NCBI GenBank assembly: GCA_964477085.1
Contig: CAYZDF010000007.1
Coordinates: forward strand, 10,571 to 74,570
Source: Dichloromethanomonas sp964477085
GTDB taxonomy: Bacteria; Bacillota; Desulfitobacteriia; Desulfitobacteriales; Syntrophobotulaceae
Length of the DNA: 64,000 bases
Direction: 5' to 3'
Below the pieces are notes generated by a model, which had not been told where the DNA came from, did not search any database, and saw nothing but the letters and a program-made list of their open reading frames with translations. How positions within the stretch are numbered: the first letter of the stretch is position 1; each line of letters begins with the position of its first letter. Positions 43,663-52,054 of this stretch are shown piece after piece. The translations under genes were made by a program, and so were the position numbers.

Positions 43663-45012
43663 CTATCCCTCCTTCATAAGATATTTCCAGACAGGTGAGC
43701 AAACTGTTGAATAGACTTCTTTGGCAAAGTTTTCTGCTCCTGCAAATCCACTCAGCGGGTGTTTGCGATCGTGATTATGGTCAACAAAGGCGATTCCAAG
43801 CTTGTAAGCTAAAGGCCTTTCTTTAACCCCACCCACCAGAAGATGAGCTCCCTTCTCCAGCATAAACGCCTCCAGCTCAGCAGGATTACCGTCGTCAAGT
43901 ACAACTGTCCCATCTTCAACCAATTCGCCAATGGTATTATAGTCTGCGCTGCTCCCCGTCTGGGTCCCAATCATAACGACCTCTATACCAAGCTCTTTAA
44001 ATTGTTTGATCAAGGAAATGGCCTTAAAACCACCGCCTACATAAATTGCTGCTTTCTTGCCTTGAAGTTTAATACGGTATGATTCTATAACAGGCCTAAC
44101 TCTCTGTGTTTCCTCATAGATTAAGGCTTCTGTCCTTGATATGATCTCAGGTTCATTGAAGTATGCAGCAATTTTTCTTAAGGAATCAATTGTGTCTTCG
44201 ACTCCGATGAAGGATATCCTTAAGTATGGGATCCCGTACTGTTCCTCCATCTTCTGGGCGAGATATATCATCGATCCAGTACATTGCACAATATTGAGGG
44301 ACGCTGATGTCGCTTTTTTCAAATCCTGATAGGTAGAATCTCCGGTGAAAGTAACATTAAGTCTTACACCAATTTTCTCAAAGTATGCCCTAATAATCCA
44401 TGCTTCTGCTGCTAGATTGAAGTCTCCAAGGAGATTTAAGGTATTTCTCTTTTGTGGTAACACGGTGTCAGGTGCTGGTGTTATCAGTTTCATCAACGCA
44501 TTACAAGCAGCCCGATATCCAGTAGCTTTGTTTCCAAGAAAACCACTGGACTGAATAGGGATAATCTCTATGCCGTGTTTTTGTGCTTGTTTCTTGCATA
44601 CGGCCTCGATATCATCTCCAATAACACCAACGATGCAGGTAGAGTAAACAAAGATTAACTTTGGCGCATACTTTGCGACTAGATCGTCGATAGCTCTGAT
44701 AAGTTTAGGTTCGCCCCCGAATATAATATCCTGCTCTCTGAGATCTGTGGAGAAGCTGTTCCTAAACAATTCAGAACCACTGGAAAGACTACCTCGGATA
44801 TCCCAAGTATAACTAGCACATCCGATCGGGCCGTGAACCAAATGAATAGCATCGGTGATCGGATTTAATACGACCCTTGCTCCACAGTAGACACAGGCCC
44901 TTTGGCTAACTGAACCAGAGATACTGTCGGCATCACACTGAAAAGTCGTATTCAGAGTGCCTTTGGTAAAAATAGATTTCTTTCTTTCTTCAATAGCTAA
45001 TGCATTCACCAT
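43663..45012 (-). CDS. nifE: FeMo-co scaffold subunit NifE
   Basis: The 449-residue protein resembles NifD but is the scaffold form: SQRACVYCGARVVLNPI, HLVHGPIGCASYTWDIRG, DIIFGGEPKLIRAI and YSTCIVGVIGDDI. It lacks the catalytic FeMo-co histidine context of NifD. With NifN it forms the NifEN complex. GGAAGTGATC precedes ATG 45012. The 55-base gap after nifK and the tight junction to nifN are typical of a co-transcribed pair. Confidence 0.92.
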   Translation of the reverse strand: MVNALAIEERKKSIFTKGTLNTTFQCDADSISGSVSQRACVYCGARVVLNPITDAIHLVHGPIGCASYTWDIRGSLSSGSELFRNSFSTDLREQDIIFGGEPKLIRAIDDLVAKYAPKLIFVYSTCIVGVIGDDIEAVCKKQAQKHGIEIIPIQSSGFLGNKATGYRAACNALMKLITPAPDTVLPQKRNTLNLLGDFNLAAEAWIIRAYFEKIGVRLNVTFTGDSTYQDLKKATSASLNIVQCTGSMIYLAQKMEEQYGIPYLRISFIGVEDTIDSLRKIAAYFNEPEIISRTEALIYEETQRVRPVIESYRIKLQGKKAAIYVGGGFKAISLIKQFKELGIEVVMIGTQTGSSADYNTIGELVEDGTVVLDDGNPAELEAFMLEKGAHLLVGGVKERPLAYKLGIAFVDHNHDRKHPLSGFAGAENFAKEVYSTVCSPVWKYLMKEG

Positions 45013-45067
45013 GATCACTTCCTAACTTATCTTTGATAAACAGCTCCAATGTGTAAGCATCAACAAA

Positions 45068-46438
45068 CTACATAACTAACTCAAAGTCTTCATCTTTAGC
45101 ATCACGGTCAGCTCTGTCCAGCAGTGCGTTACTGATCTTTTCAAGCAGATGCATAGCTCCTCTGTAACCGACCACAGGGAAATACGAATGAACACTTCGA
45201 TCTAAGACCGGGAAACCAAACCTAACGAAGGGGATATCTTCCGCCCGGGCAATGTACTTACCATAGGTATTACCGACGAGAAGATCTACCGGTTCATTTT
45301 TTATCCACTGATGGAAAAGGAACAGATCACCGGCTGCTTTAACATTACCCTCAATATTTACTGATGCCAGCATCTCGTTAATATCTGTTTCAAAGTTGGC
45401 TCCAGGAGTTCCGGTTAAAACATGAACGGGCTTCATGCCAAGACTTAAGACAAATTCGACAAGTCCTGTCACCGTATCCGGATCGCCGAAGATTGCAACC
45501 TTCTTCCCATGGAAGTGAAAATGTGTATCTGTGATGATATCAACCAGCTGGCCCCGCTCTTCCTCAAGTTCATAGGGTATATCTTTCACAAAAACTTTGG
45601 CTAAAGACATGATTAAGTTGTCTGTTGCTTTAATCCCGATGGGAGTACGGAGAAGTTTTACAGGAACCTTACACTTCTTCTCCAGAGCATAGGCCGGATC
45701 GGCAGACGCGAAACTTCCGAGAGCTATACTTAACTTGGAGTTACCGGTATCCTTAATTGCTTCGATTTTCGTACCCCCTTTGGGATACATTTCAAATTGT
45801 CCTGTCATCGGTGAATCCACTACACCTGAGGTATCGGGGAGCATGATGAAGTTGATCCCCATGATCTTCAGAATCCTTTTAATCTCCCTCATATCACCTG
45901 GATTGACAAAGCCTGGGAATACATTGATCTGCTCTTTAGCTTCTTTCCCCTCTTCTTTTTGAGCAAGACTATTGATTATCCCTTTGGTCATATTAGAAAA
46001 ACCGGTGATATGCGATCCAACGTAACTCGGTGTATTAGCATAAATGACGATCTTCCCTTCCGGTATCTCCGATGTAAGGATGAGACTATTTAAGTCATCA
46101 CCGATGGTCTCGGAAAGGCAGGTGGTATGAACGGCCATGATATCTGGATTATAGATAGTAAAGACATTCTTGATGGCTGCCTTAAGATTCGAACCACCAC
46201 CAAATACGGATGCCCCTTCAGTAAAAGAGCTTGTGGAAGCCATAATGGGGTCGCGGAAATGTCTGGTCAAATGCATCCGGTGATAAGAACAGCATCCCTG
46301 GGAACCATGGCTGTGAGGAAGACATTTGTGGATGCCCAGGGCGGCATACATTGCACCGATCGGTTGACAGGTTTTCGCTGGGTTTATGACCCCACCGCTA
46401 TTTCGTTCAACTACTTTTTTTGGCGTAAATTCCAGCAT
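45068..46438 (-). CDS. nifK: Nitrogenase MoFe protein beta subunit NifK
   Basis: The 456-residue protein has P-cluster ligands in NPAKTCQPIGAMYAALG, HGSQGCCSYHRMHL and HTTCLSETIGDDL, and the STSSFTEGASVFGGGSNL motif. It is of the shorter clostridial type, lacking the extended N-terminal arm of Azotobacter NifK. It pairs with NifD to form the alpha2-beta2 MoFe protein. GAGGATTAAG includes the nifD stop and serves as its ribosome binding site; one base separates the genes. Confidence 0.95.
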   Translation of the reverse strand: MLEFTPKKVVERNSGGVINPAKTCQPIGAMYAALGIHKCLPHSHGSQGCCSYHRMHLTRHFRDPIMASTSSFTEGASVFGGGSNLKAAIKNVFTIYNPDIMAVHTTCLSETIGDDLNSLILTSEIPEGKIVIYANTPSYVGSHITGFSNMTKGIINSLAQKEEGKEAKEQINVFPGFVNPGDMREIKRILKIMGINFIMLPDTSGVVDSPMTGQFEMYPKGGTKIEAIKDTGNSKLSIALGSFASADPAYALEKKCKVPVKLLRTPIGIKATDNLIMSLAKVFVKDIPYELEEERGQLVDIITDTHFHFHGKKVAIFGDPDTVTGLVEFVLSLGMKPVHVLTGTPGANFETDINEMLASVNIEGNVKAAGDLFLFHQWIKNEPVDLLVGNTYGKYIARAEDIPFVRFGFPVLDRSVHSYFPVVGYRGAMHLLEKISNALLDRADRDAKDEDFELVM

Positions 46439-46439
46439 C

Positions 46440-48044
46440 TTAATCCTCCTCTATTCTTCCTTCAAGCAGCGGCTCATCTCTCCAAGGAGGTGTAATAAAA
46501 TTCCATGTCGGAGAAACAAACGAATTTGTTACATCTTCTGCAAATTTAACTGCACCGTTAAAGCCGGCATACGGGCCGCTGTAATCATAGGAATGGATCT
46601 GTTTGGCAGGTATACCCATCTTCTGTACGACATATTTATCTTTGATTCCTGAGGCAAAGATATCGGGCTTAAGCAGCTTGATGAACTCTTCTGTCTCGAA
46701 GTGATTCAGGTCATCCACGATGATACTTCCCTCCTTCATCTCGATCATCATACCTTTGTAATCACCAAGCGGGATTTTCTTTTTAAGTTCTTCATATTTC
46801 TCCGGAGAGATCTTTAACCGATATAGCTCTTTATCCTGCTCCACCGTCAGATCGGGGATGTTCTTACTATCGGCATCTGTCTTGATAAAAGGGAGTACCT
46901 CTCTGCCTTCATAATCATCCCGATGGGCAAATTCATATCCTGCGAGAACAGTTTCGATCCCAAGCTCTGCAAATAATCCCTGATAATGGTGCCCTCTGGA
47001 ACCGCCTACGAAGCAGAACGCCGTCTTTCCTTCACCAATCTTCCGATACTGATCCATCATCGGTTGTATTCTGGCTGTTTCTCTGGCGATAACCGCTTCG
47101 GTCTTGGCGATTAGCTCTGGATCACTAAAATATATAGCCATATCTCTTAAAGAATTTATCGTGTTCTGAATGCCGATGAAGTTAACCTTTAACCATGGAG
47201 TTCCATATTTTGTTTCCAGCATCCCCGCTATATAGTTGATGGAACGGTGGCACTGGACAAGGTTCAATTCTGCCAAGTGTGCGGTTTTTAGTTCTTTGTA
47301 GGAACCGTCACCCGTCATTACGGAAAGGACATGATAACCGATATCTTCAAGAACGCGCATGATCTCCCAGCCATCACCGCCGATGTTGTATTCCCCCAGA
47401 AGGTTGATAGGGTAACGAGGTATTTCTTCATTAAGCTGCCCAGAACCAATCACGTATTGTACTAACCCATTATTGGCGATATGATGCCCTGCCGACTGAC
47501 TGACACCTTTATATCCCTCACAGTTAAATGCCAGCACTTTGATTCCGTGTCTTTCTTCCGCCACCTTCGCGACCGCAGTCAGGTCGTCACCGATCAGTCC
47601 TACCGGACAGGTAGCTGAAACTGTAATAGCCTCGGGTTTGAAAATCTCTACAACCTCATCAATCACTTTGGAGAGTTTCTTCTCTCCGCCAAAAACGATG
47701 TCACTCTCCTGCATATCTGTCGAAACACAGTAGTTCAGGAAATTTCTCTCCCCTTCTTCTGTTTTAGCTTTGTTCCTTCTGGTTCCCCAGGTATAGTAAG
47801 CACATCCGATCGGACCATGGACGATATGAACCATATCTTTTAACGGTCCAAGTACCACACCTTTACATCCGGCATAAGCACAGCCTCTATTGGTGATAAT
47901 TCCAGGCACTGTCCTGGTATTCGCGTCTATCTCCTGGGCCACTTGCGAAGGTTCCTTAATCACGATATGATTTTTTCGGGAGCGCTTTACCTTGGCGGGG
48001 TATATATCCAGTATTTGTTCTAAAGTCTTTTCACTAATTACCAT
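46440..48044 (-). CDS. nifD: Nitrogenase MoFe protein alpha subunit NifD, clostridial type
   Basis: The 534-residue protein has P-cluster cysteines in RGCAYAGCKGVV (about 55), HGPIGCAYYTWG (81) and SATCPVGLIGDD (about 144), the FeMo-co cysteine in NLVQCHRSINYIAG and the FeMo-co histidine in QIHSYDYSGPYAGFNG. An insertion of about 50 residues near 385-435 (including EQDKELYRLKISPEKYEELK) marks the clostridial Mo-type lineage. It reduces N2 to ammonia together with NifK and NifH. AGGTAAGAAT precedes the ATG. It directly follows nifI2. Confidence 0.95.
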   Translation of the reverse strand: MVISEKTLEQILDIYPAKVKRSRKNHIVIKEPSQVAQEIDANTRTVPGIITNRGCAYAGCKGVVLGPLKDMVHIVHGPIGCAYYTWGTRRNKAKTEEGERNFLNYCVSTDMQESDIVFGGEKKLSKVIDEVVEIFKPEAITVSATCPVGLIGDDLTAVAKVAEERHGIKVLAFNCEGYKGVSQSAGHHIANNGLVQYVIGSGQLNEEIPRYPINLLGEYNIGGDGWEIMRVLEDIGYHVLSVMTGDGSYKELKTAHLAELNLVQCHRSINYIAGMLETKYGTPWLKVNFIGIQNTINSLRDMAIYFSDPELIAKTEAVIARETARIQPMMDQYRKIGEGKTAFCFVGGSRGHHYQGLFAELGIETVLAGYEFAHRDDYEGREVLPFIKTDADSKNIPDLTVEQDKELYRLKISPEKYEELKKKIPLGDYKGMMIEMKEGSIIVDDLNHFETEEFIKLLKPDIFASGIKDKYVVQKMGIPAKQIHSYDYSGPYAGFNGAVKFAEDVTNSFVSPTWNFITPPWRDEPLLEGRIEED

Positions 48045-48059
48045 ATTCTTACCTCCTAT

Positions 48060-48440
48060 CTAAAGAGCTGTCTCTCCAGTTTCTCCTGTTCGGATTCTTA
48101 TTGCATCTAGGATCGGTAACACAAAGATCTTACCGTCACCCGCATTACCTTCCTGATTCACTTGTATCAGCGTATCAACAACCTTTTGAGCCTCAGAATT
48201 TTGTACAACGATTGTAAGCAGCCTTTTCGGGATGAGACGGCTTCCTGATACCAGCCCCTCCACGATTTTACCGGCAACTTCTTCTTGAATTCCTACTTCG
48301 TTTAAAACTGAAAGTACATTGAACATCTTTCCTCTGCCCATGACTCTCCTTACCGTCAACGAATTTATCCCGATGTCCAGAAGTGCTTTCTTTGTCGGGT
48401 TGATCTTATTCATTCGGATGATCGCCATGATCTCTTTCAC
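48060..48440 (-). CDS. nifI2: PII-like nitrogenase regulator NifI2
   Basis: The 126-residue PII-family protein has MAIIRMNKINPTKKALLDIG at the start, an extended T-loop region around GRGKMFNVLSVLNEVGIQEEV, and GDGKIFVLPILDAIRIRTGE at the end. With NifI1 it forms a complex that binds 2-oxoglutarate and ATP and inhibits the MoFe protein when nitrogen is plentiful, as described in methanogens. The start is a GTG at 48440, with GGAGGGTC upstream. The order nifH-nifI1-nifI2-nifD is found in some Clostridia and archaea. Confidence 0.92.
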   Translation of the reverse strand: MKEIMAIIRMNKINPTKKALLDIGINSLTVRRVMGRGKMFNVLSVLNEVGIQEEVAGKIVEGLVSGSRLIPKRLLTIVVQNSEAQKVVDTLIQVNQEGNAGDGKIFVLPILDAIRIRTGETGETAL

Positions 48441-48452
48441 ATCAGACCCTCC

Positions 48453-48779
48453 TTAAAGCTCTTTTTTACCGCTACTGATGGTATATGCTTCTTCTACAGG
48501 TGATATAAAGATCTTGCCATCACCGTAGCTTCCTTTTTCTCCATTTTTTCCGTATTTGAGGATCGTCTTTACGACGTCATCTTTGTCCTCATCTTTAACC
48601 ACCATGACCAACATTTCTTTAGGCAACTCATCATAGACGATGTCTCCGATTTTGATACCTTTTTGCTTACCGCGCCCGAAGACATCCATCTTTGTTACCG
48701 CAGTAAAGCCGGCACTATGCAATTCAGACAGGATAGTATTCGTTTTCTCAGGTCTTACGATCGCTCTGATCATTAACAT
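48453..48779 (-). CDS. nifI1: PII-like nitrogenase regulator NifI1
   Basis: The 108-residue protein opens with MIRAIVRPEKTNTILSEL and has a T-loop region MDVFGRGKQKGIKIGDIVYD, shorter than in NifI2, with GDGKIFISPVEEAYTISSG near its end. It lacks the tyrosine modification site of classical GlnB. It works with NifI2 to switch off nitrogenase activity. A 101-base gap after nifH and a 12-base gap before nifI2 place it in the same operon. The second in-frame ATG, two codons later, could also be the start. Confidence 0.92.
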   Translation of the reverse strand: MLMIRAIVRPEKTNTILSELHSAGFTAVTKMDVFGRGKQKGIKIGDIVYDELPKEMLVMVVKDEDKDDVVKTILKYGKNGEKGSYGDGKIFISPVEEAYTISSGKKEL

Positions 48780-48880
48780 TTCTTAATCGCCTCGTTTCTT
48801 TTTTATCCTTGAGTTTTCTTTTTTGCGGTAAGTTTTCTATGAGTACTTACCATCTTTAAGTGCTGTTAAGTCGTATATAC

Positions 48881-49699
48881 TTATCCAAGAATACCGTGTT
48901 CCATCATAAGTTCTTCCAGTCTATCCTGAATCATTGGCTTAGGGACAACAAACATATCGTTGCTATCGATTGCCCGAGCCAATTTGCGGTATTCGTCTGC
49001 CTGACTGCAGACTGAATCATAATCAATAACTGTTTTTTTGTTGATTTCGGCATGCTGGACGATATTATCGCGCGGAACAAAGTGAATGAGTTGAGAACCA
49101 ATTTCTGTAGCAAACGCTTTTAAGAGTGCATATTCATTATCAACCTTACGACTGTTACAGATAATACCCCCTAATCTAACCTTACCTGATATGGCGTACT
49201 TCTGAATTCCTTTAGAGATATTATTGGCAGCATATAAAGCCATAAGTTCTCCTGAAGCGACTATATAGATTTCTTCTGCCTTACCTTCACGGATCGGCAT
49301 TGCGAATCCACCGCATACCACATCACCCAAAACGTCGTAGAAAACATAATCTAAATCGGCATCGTAAGCATGAAGGGATTCAAGTAAGTTAATGGAGGTG
49401 ATGATTCCTCTGCCAGCGCAGCCTACACCAGGTTCTGGTCCTCCAGACTCAACACATTTTGTTCCTTTAAACCCTGACTTTAGTACATCTTCAAGGTCGA
49501 TGTCTTCTCCTTCATCCCTCAATGTATCCATTACTGTTTTCTGAGCTAGTCCATTGAGAAGTAATCTTGTGGAGTCAGCCTTCGGATCACATCCAACGAC
49601 CATTACTTTTTTTCCTGCCTCTGCTAAGGCTGCAACTGTGTTTTGCGTAGTGGTAGACTTACCTATACCACCTTTTCCATAAATTGCGACTTGTCTCAT
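48881..49699 (-). CDS. nifH: Nitrogenase iron protein NifH
   Basis: The 272-residue protein has the P-loop YGKGGIGKST (about residues 7-16), the [4Fe-4S] ligand cysteines in GVGCAGRGI (about 95) and VLGDVVCGGFAMPI (about 130), and the arginine after the first cysteine that ADP-ribosyltransferases modify elsewhere. It is the ATP-driven electron donor to NifDK. AAAGGGAGGAAATGAATT precedes the ATG. It is the first gene of the operon, after a structured leader of about 250 bases. Confidence 0.96.
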   Translation of the reverse strand: MRQVAIYGKGGIGKSTTTQNTVAALAEAGKKVMVVGCDPKADSTRLLLNGLAQKTVMDTLRDEGEDIDLEDVLKSGFKGTKCVESGGPEPGVGCAGRGIITSINLLESLHAYDADLDYVFYDVLGDVVCGGFAMPIREGKAEEIYIVASGELMALYAANNISKGIQKYAISGKVRLGGIICNSRKVDNEYALLKAFATEIGSQLIHFVPRDNIVQHAEINKKTVIDYDSVCSQADEYRKLARAIDSNDMFVVPKPMIQDRLEELMMEHGILG

Positions 49700-49747
49700 A
49701 ATTCATTTCCTCCCTTTGATGTCCAGATGAATCTGGCCTGTTATGAG

Positions 49748-49936
49748 AAAGACGCTTTTCGTGTAACGAAAAAGCGCCTTTGCTTTAGAACAAAATAACG
49801 CTTTCCTATTCGAGAGAACCTCGAATGAAAAGCACCTTTGCTAAAATAACTCTTATGATTGGTGATGTTTAAGATAAAAACAGATGATAATATAGAAAGG
49901 CACTTTTTCCCTGAGAGGAGAAAAAGCACCTTTGCT
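49748..49936 (-). promoter_or_regulatory. Structured nif leader: three hairpins with a shared 5' arm
   Basis: On the reverse strand the untranslated leader holds three hairpins, H1 (49936-49895), H2 (49841-49796) and H3 (49783-49748). Each starts with GCAAAGG, T or C, then GCTTTT; the 3' arms (for example AAAAAGTGCCTTT and GAAAAGCGTCTTT) pair with compensating changes and G-U pairs. H2 has an extra 7-bp apical stem (ATTCGAG with CTCGAAT). The repetition and pairing indicate a functional RNA, perhaps a target of an ANTAR-type antiterminator or an attenuator. No match to a named family is claimed. Confidence 0.72.
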
Positions 49937-49959
49937 TTTTTTCTAAAAATTATATGATC

Positions 49960-49988
49960 ACTATAAATTATTCTGAGACAGATGTCAA
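49960..49988 (-). promoter_or_regulatory. Sigma-A-type promoter of the nif operon
   Basis: On the reverse strand a perfect TTGACA (49988-49983) and TATAGT (49965-49960) are spaced 17 bases. The predicted start near 49953 yields a leader of about 254 bases. No sigma-54 (GG-N10-GC) element or upstream NifA-type site was seen. Confidence 0.75.
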
Positions 49989-50117
49989 TCGAAGACAAGA
50001 TTGTATTACGTATTCTTTTTTTAGTATATGAATATTTCCTCAAAAAAAGCAACAAACTAGAATGATTTATTTAATACTAGATTTTTTCATATTAATTCAA
50101 AATAAGGGATGAAACTG

Positions 50118-50354
50118 ATGAACAAAGATCATTTTGCAAAAACCTTTGGATTTGAAGATTATGAAGAGATGATTGATAATTCTGCTATCATCTTTAAAGA
50201 TGATAATGTATCCTGGTGTGTAAGTGAACTACCTCATGGTAAGTTCCTTGCCTGGGACGATGCGGAAATCGCTGATGACAGAGTTGAGATTTTCTTTACA
50301 AAAGAAGAAGCAGAAAACTATATAAGTATCTTAAGAAACATGGTTCAGCATTGA
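50118..50354 (+). CDS. Small acidic protein, divergent from nifH
   Basis: The 78-residue protein starts at ATG 50118; AAGGG lies nine bases upstream, and the ATG at 50109 would be too close to it. It is acidic, soluble and mixed alpha/beta, with one cysteine (SWCVSELPHGKFLAWDD) and a final helix FTKEEAENYISILRNM. I do not recognise a family. Its position, divergent from the nif operon with about 130 bases to the nif promoter, allows shared control, but nothing in its sequence shows a nitrogen role. Confidence 0.6.
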   Translation: MNKDHFAKTFGFEDYEEMIDNSAIIFKDDNVSWCVSELPHGKFLAWDDAEIADDRVEIFFTKEEAENYISILRNMVQH

Positions 50355-50429
50355 ATAGGAATCTATATCAGATCGTTTAAAACAAAAATCTTCTCACATC
50401 CCTAAACCGCCACAGCGCGGTTTATTATT

Positions 50430-51701
50430 TTATACCTTCTTAATCAGCAGTTTATTAATTCTCCTGATTCCCATCTCTCTAACCAGGAATTGGTAGCCAT
50501 CGTATGTTACAGCTTCACCTTCAACCGGGAGATGACCCAACTGCTCAAGCATAAAACCGGCGATGGTTTCGTAGTTGGCATCTGGAACAATAGTTTTGAT
50601 ATTCAGAAGTTCCAAGATAGATTGAATGGGAGTATCACCTTCGACCAGCCATTGCCCTTCAGAAGTTTTCCGGATGCTTTCCTCATCCTGAATAATATCA
50701 CCAATCAATTCGCCGACCAGATCCTCTACTGTGATCAATCCGGCTGTGCCTCCATATTCATCCACGACAATAGCAATTGAGACTTTTCTTTGACAAAACG
50801 CTTTAAGAAGCTCTACGGTATCTTTAGTTTCAGGTACAAATAAAATGGGGGAGCTAATATCACAAATAACAAGATCGTCTCCCGCCAACAAATGACAAGT
50901 TAGATCTTGAATCTTAACCATACCGATAATATCATCATAGTCTTCCCTGTAAATAGGGAAGGAATGATATCCTGTTTTGCACACCTTATCCAGTGCATCT
51001 TTAATCTTATCTGATGAATGGAGGTAGATAATCTCGGTCCGGGGAACCATCACCTGTCTAACTACTTGATCTCCAAAATCGAATACGGCTTCGATCATCT
51101 GCTTTTCTTCCAGCGGAAGTTTTTTATTCTTGGCGACATAGAAACGGATTTCATCTTCGGAAATCTCTTTTTCTTGCTCAAGTGGATTTCCACCGAATAG
51201 CCGTACGACCATATTCGTGGATAGAGTGAGTAAGTGTGTTACTGGTGAAGTAAATCTGGATAAAAGTTCAATCGGTCTAGCTACTTTCAAGGCAATTTTT
51301 TCAGACCACTGCATAGCCATCCTCTTAGGTGCCAGCTCACCAAAAACAAGCGTTATATATGAAATCACGATTGTTATGATTAATACAGCCAAGGTATTGG
51401 CTAACCCAGCTGGTACTCCGTAATTGGCCAGAGCAAAAGCCAGAGCTTTAGATAAACCGACGGCACCAGTTGCACTGGCAAAGAAGCCGGCTAAAGTAAT
51501 ACCGACTTGAATCGTAGACAGAAAAAGACTGGGATCTTCCAACAGGCGAATAACCGTAGCTGCGGATTTATGACCTTCTTCCCTTAGTTTTTCAATTCTG
51601 GCCCTTCGGGATGATAGCACTGCAATCTCACTTGTGGCGAAGAAAGCATTGATGAATACTAATATAAAAATGAGTAAGACACCCCACCAATTAACAGGCA
51701 A
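50430..51701 (-). CDS. CNNM/CorC-type hemolysin family transporter
   Basis: The 423-residue protein has a DUF21/CNNM transmembrane domain (about residues 1-190, four hydrophobic stretches, with INAFFATSEIAVLSSRRARI and FGELAPKRMAMQWSE), a pair of CBS domains (about 205-325, MVPRTEIIYL, then VVDEYGGTAGLITVEDL) and a C-terminal CorC_HlyC domain. Members act in Mg2+ or Co2+ efflux. Translation starts at TTG 51701 with GGGGGG upstream. It is divergent from the riboswitch-controlled terC-like gene, so both may belong to divalent-metal homeostasis. Confidence 0.9.
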   Translation of the reverse strand: MPVNWWGVLLIFILVFINAFFATSEIAVLSSRRARIEKLREEGHKSAATVIRLLEDPSLFLSTIQVGITLAGFFASATGAVGLSKALAFALANYGVPAGLANTLAVLIITIVISYITLVFGELAPKRMAMQWSEKIALKVARPIELLSRFTSPVTHLLTLSTNMVVRLFGGNPLEQEKEISEDEIRFYVAKNKKLPLEEKQMIEAVFDFGDQVVRQVMVPRTEIIYLHSSDKIKDALDKVCKTGYHSFPIYREDYDDIIGMVKIQDLTCHLLAGDDLVICDISSPILFVPETKDTVELLKAFCQRKVSIAIVVDEYGGTAGLITVEDLVGELIGDIIQDEESIRKTSEGQWLVEGDTPIQSILELLNIKTIVPDANYETIAGFMLEQLGHLPVEGEAVTYDGYQFLVREMGIRRINKLLIKKV

Positions 51702-51769
51702 GCAGATCCCCCCTTGTAATAATTATTCATGAAAACTTATAACTAATGCTATTGTTTACCAAAAATGTC

Positions 51770-51798
51770 TTGCCATGCATAAGTTATTAAGCTATACT
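51770..51798 (+). promoter_or_regulatory. Sigma-A promoter of the riboswitch-terC transcript
   Basis: TTGCCA (51770-51775) and TATACT (51793-51798) are spaced 17 bases; the transcript would begin just before the riboswitch. Confidence 0.7.
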
Positions 51799-51804
51799 AA
51801 GTGT

Positions 51805-51890
51805 GTTAAAGGGGAGTAGCTTTTCACTCAAAGCCGTCAATACGGATTTGATCCCGGCTTTGAGGCAATACAAGTTGTAAGCAAGACCTT
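51805..51890 (+). ncRNA. yybP-ykoY (manganese) riboswitch
   Basis: The conserved blocks are present in order: AAAGGGGAGTAGC at 51808-51820, the hairpin with AAAGCCG and CGGCTTT (51830-51862), TTTGATCCCGGCTTTGAGG, and the closing GCAAGACCTT. This matches the yybP-ykoY class, which binds Mn2+ and turns on exporter genes. It lies directly upstream of a TerC-family gene, a common target, and is followed by a terminator whose 5' arm overlaps the end of the aptamer. Confidence 0.9.
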
Positions 51891-51919
51891 AACCTTCTAG
51901 GGTTAAGGTTTATTTTTTT
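51884..51919 (+). terminator. Riboswitch expression-platform terminator
   Basis: AACCTTAACCC-type arms (51886-51895 and 51901-51910) form a strong hairpin followed by a run of T. Its 5' arm includes the last conserved bases of the aptamer, so ligand binding can prevent termination. Confidence 0.85.
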
Positions 51920-52054
51920 CTTGAAGTTTATGGCCGTTTTCACCTTAATCTCTCAAACTTAACTGAAGGAGGTAATAGTTCTTTATTCGCAGCTAATTTC
52001 TAACTTTAAATTCGTAATTACACACTATTAAAGTTTAAGGAGATGAATAAGTAG

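Noticed and set aside
46440..48044. Alternative (V- or Fe-only) nitrogenase, suggested by the AnfO-family gene
   Set aside because: NifD has the clostridial Mo-type insertion and FeMo-co ligand motifs, nifE, nifN and nifV are present, and there is no delta subunit gene.
49741..50055. 104-codon leftward open frame upstream of nifH
   Set aside because: It runs through the three leader hairpins and the nif promoter, is rich in Lys, Arg and Ser as expected from the repeats, and has no ribosome binding site.
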